Source: Bacillota bacterium (lineage in GTDB: Bacteria; Bacillota; Clostridia; Peptostreptococcales; Anaerovoracaceae). Taken from it: DNA of 7,485 nt. Shown here piece by piece: positions 6,612 through 7,485 of this stretch. The stretch lies in contig JAKJCD010000027.1 in the NCBI GenBank assembly GCA_022706625.1, forward strand, positions 5,272 to 12,756. The letters run 5' to 3'. Within the stretch, counting starts at the first letter, position 1. Each line of letters opens with the position of its first letter. A model generated the notes under the pieces. That model had not been told where the DNA came from, made no database searches, and worked only from the letters and a program-made list of their open reading frames with translations. Both the position numbers and the translations under genes were made by a program.

Positions 6612-7485
6612 TTTTCTCTCCTCTAATTATTGTTCCGCCTCCCACAACGATATCGCCGTCATAAAAAACCACTGCCTGTCCCGGTGTGACGGCTCTTTGG
6701 GGCTCCTTGAATTCCACCAGGATATTGCCGTTTCTCGTCGGCCGGATAGCAGCCGGCGTCTCGGGCTGTTTGTATCTGGTTTTGACCGTAACTTCCATAG
6801 GTCCTTCGAGTTTATCGAAAAGGATGAGGTTTATATCCGTCGCAACAAGCTTCCTGTTTAGAAGATCATCACTGCCGCCCAGGGTAACTGTGTTACTTTC
6901 ATTATCGATACCGACCACATACATGCGTCTGCCAAACCCGATATTTAGACCCCGGCGCTGGCCCAGAGTATAGTGTATAAGGCCCTTGTGCCTTCCCACC
7001 TTATTTCCTTCCCTGTCGATGAAATCTCCCGGTTCCGATTTGACTCCCATTACATTTTTAAGAAAGCCTGCATAATCATCATCTATGACAAAGCAAATAT
7101 CCTGGCTTTCAGGCTTTTTTGCATTTACCAGACCTTTTTCCTCTGCCAGCGCCCTTACCTGGCTTTTCAGCATATCTCCCAATGGGAACAGGATCCTCTG
7201 AAGCTGCTGCTGGGTCAGGGTATAAAGCACGTAGGTTTGATCTTTTGAGGAGTCCTTCGCCTTTTTTAATAAATATCTCCCGATTTTTTTGTCATATTCT
7301 ACTCTCGCATAATGACCGGTGGCGATATAATCATTCCCAAGAAGCATAGCCCGCTCCAAAAGCTTTCCGAATTTGATATGGCGGTTACAGTCGATGCATG
7401 GGTTGGGGGTTTCCCCCCTTTGATATGTTTCGGAAAATTTCGCCATAACACTTTTTCGGAATTCGAGCCCGAAATTGAATACATA
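6595..7485 (-). CDS. mnmA: tRNA-specific 2-thiouridylase MnmA, C-type, 5' end beyond window
   Basis: MnmA adenylates and thiolates U34 of tRNA-Glu, -Gln and -Lys to form s2U. The frame is open to the right edge: 13 codons (beginning YVFNF) precede the first ATG at 7446 and match the MnmA family, so that ATG is not the start. The visible 296 codons lack roughly the first 65-75 residues, including the SGGVDSS ATP-binding PP-loop. Visible motifs are TPNPCIDCN with cysteines at nt 7396-7398 and 7387-7389, ATGHYA (near 7306-7323), KDQTYVLY, and SQDICF with the catalytic-equivalent cysteine at 7093-7095. The C-terminal tRNA-binding beta-barrel is complete. The CxxC in place of the DxxC of E. coli MnmA marks it as the type reported to use an iron-sulfur cluster. 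It overlaps cysK by 17 nt. Confidence 0.96.
   Translation of the reverse strand, partial: YVFNFGLEFRKSVMAKFSETYQRGETPNPCIDCNRHIKFGKLLERAMLLGNDYIATGHYARVEYDKKIGRYLLKKAKDSSKDQTYVLYTLTQQQLQRILFPLGDMLKSQVRALAEEKGLVNAKKPESQDICFVIDDDYAGFLKNVMGVKSEPGDFIDREGNKVGRHKGLIHYTLGQRRGLNIGFGRRMYVVGIDNESNTVTLGGSDDLLNRKLVATDINLILFDKLEGPMEVTVKTRYKQPETPAAIRPTRNGNILVEFKEPQRAVTPGQAVVFYDGDIVVGGGTIIRGEKNEKDI
6616..6624 (-). promoter_or_regulatory. cysK ribosome binding site embedded in the mnmA 3' end
   Basis: AGAGGAGAG on the minus strand places a GGAG core (6618-6621) 6 nt before the cysK ATG, and the same bases encode the Arg-Gly-Glu near the MnmA C-terminus. Ribosomes finishing mnmA pass over this site, which supports translational coupling. 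Confidence 0.75.

Noticed and set aside
7299..7484. Alternative 61-codon frame on the minus strand at the right edge
   Set aside because: It overlaps the MnmA frame, which extends to the window edge with recognisable family sequence and the CxxC motif.
1..7485. Mobile elements, CRISPR arrays, tRNA or rRNA genes
   Set aside because: No transposase, terminal repeats, regular repeat-spacer pattern or tRNA/rRNA-like sequence was seen. Gaps between genes are all under about 210 nt.

Overview
The window is a compact chromosomal stretch in which every gene I can support lies on the minus strand. In transcription order (right to left) these are mnmA (5' end cut off by the window edge), cysK, a small CYTH-domain gene, tig, clpP, clpX and lon (3' end cut off by the window edge). 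The tig-clpP-clpX-lon order, strong GGAGG-type ribosome binding sites, a consensus sigma-A-type promoter, and protein features such as LonA and a Bacillus-like ClpP catalytic layout point to a Gram-positive Firmicute, most likely an anaerobic Clostridia member. I cannot name a genus from sequence alone.

Right part (about 5680-7485): mnmA and cysK overlap by 17 nt, and cysK's Shine-Dalgarno lies in the last codons of mnmA, so they are very probably co-transcribed and translationally coupled. They pair cysteine synthesis with tRNA 2-thiolation, whose sulfur ultimately comes from cysteine. The MnmA carries CxxC plus a distant third cysteine, the pattern of the iron-sulfur-dependent type. A G-U-tolerant hairpin follows cysK.

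Middle (about 4730-5680): a CYTH/triphosphate tunnel metalloenzyme gene stands between the sulfur genes and the proteostasis genes, with a weak candidate promoter upstream and a GC-rich terminator-like hairpin downstream. A strong promoter (TTTACA, 16 bp, TATAAT) then starts the proteostasis operon.

Left part (1-4727): trigger factor folds nascent chains at the ribosome exit. ClpX unfolds tagged or damaged proteins and feeds them to ClpP. Lon is an independent ATP-dependent protease. A strong palindromic terminator-like hairpin sits between clpX and lon, ending only 8 nt before lon's ribosome binding site. It probably sets lon expression relative to clpXP.

The clearest anomaly is clpP. A single extra base near 3070 breaks the frame between catalytic Ser98 and His123, although both halves are otherwise intact and conserved. 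A sequence or assembly error is the simplest reading. I found no undescribed biological system, mobile element, CRISPR array, tRNA or rRNA. This is mostly a conserved housekeeping region.
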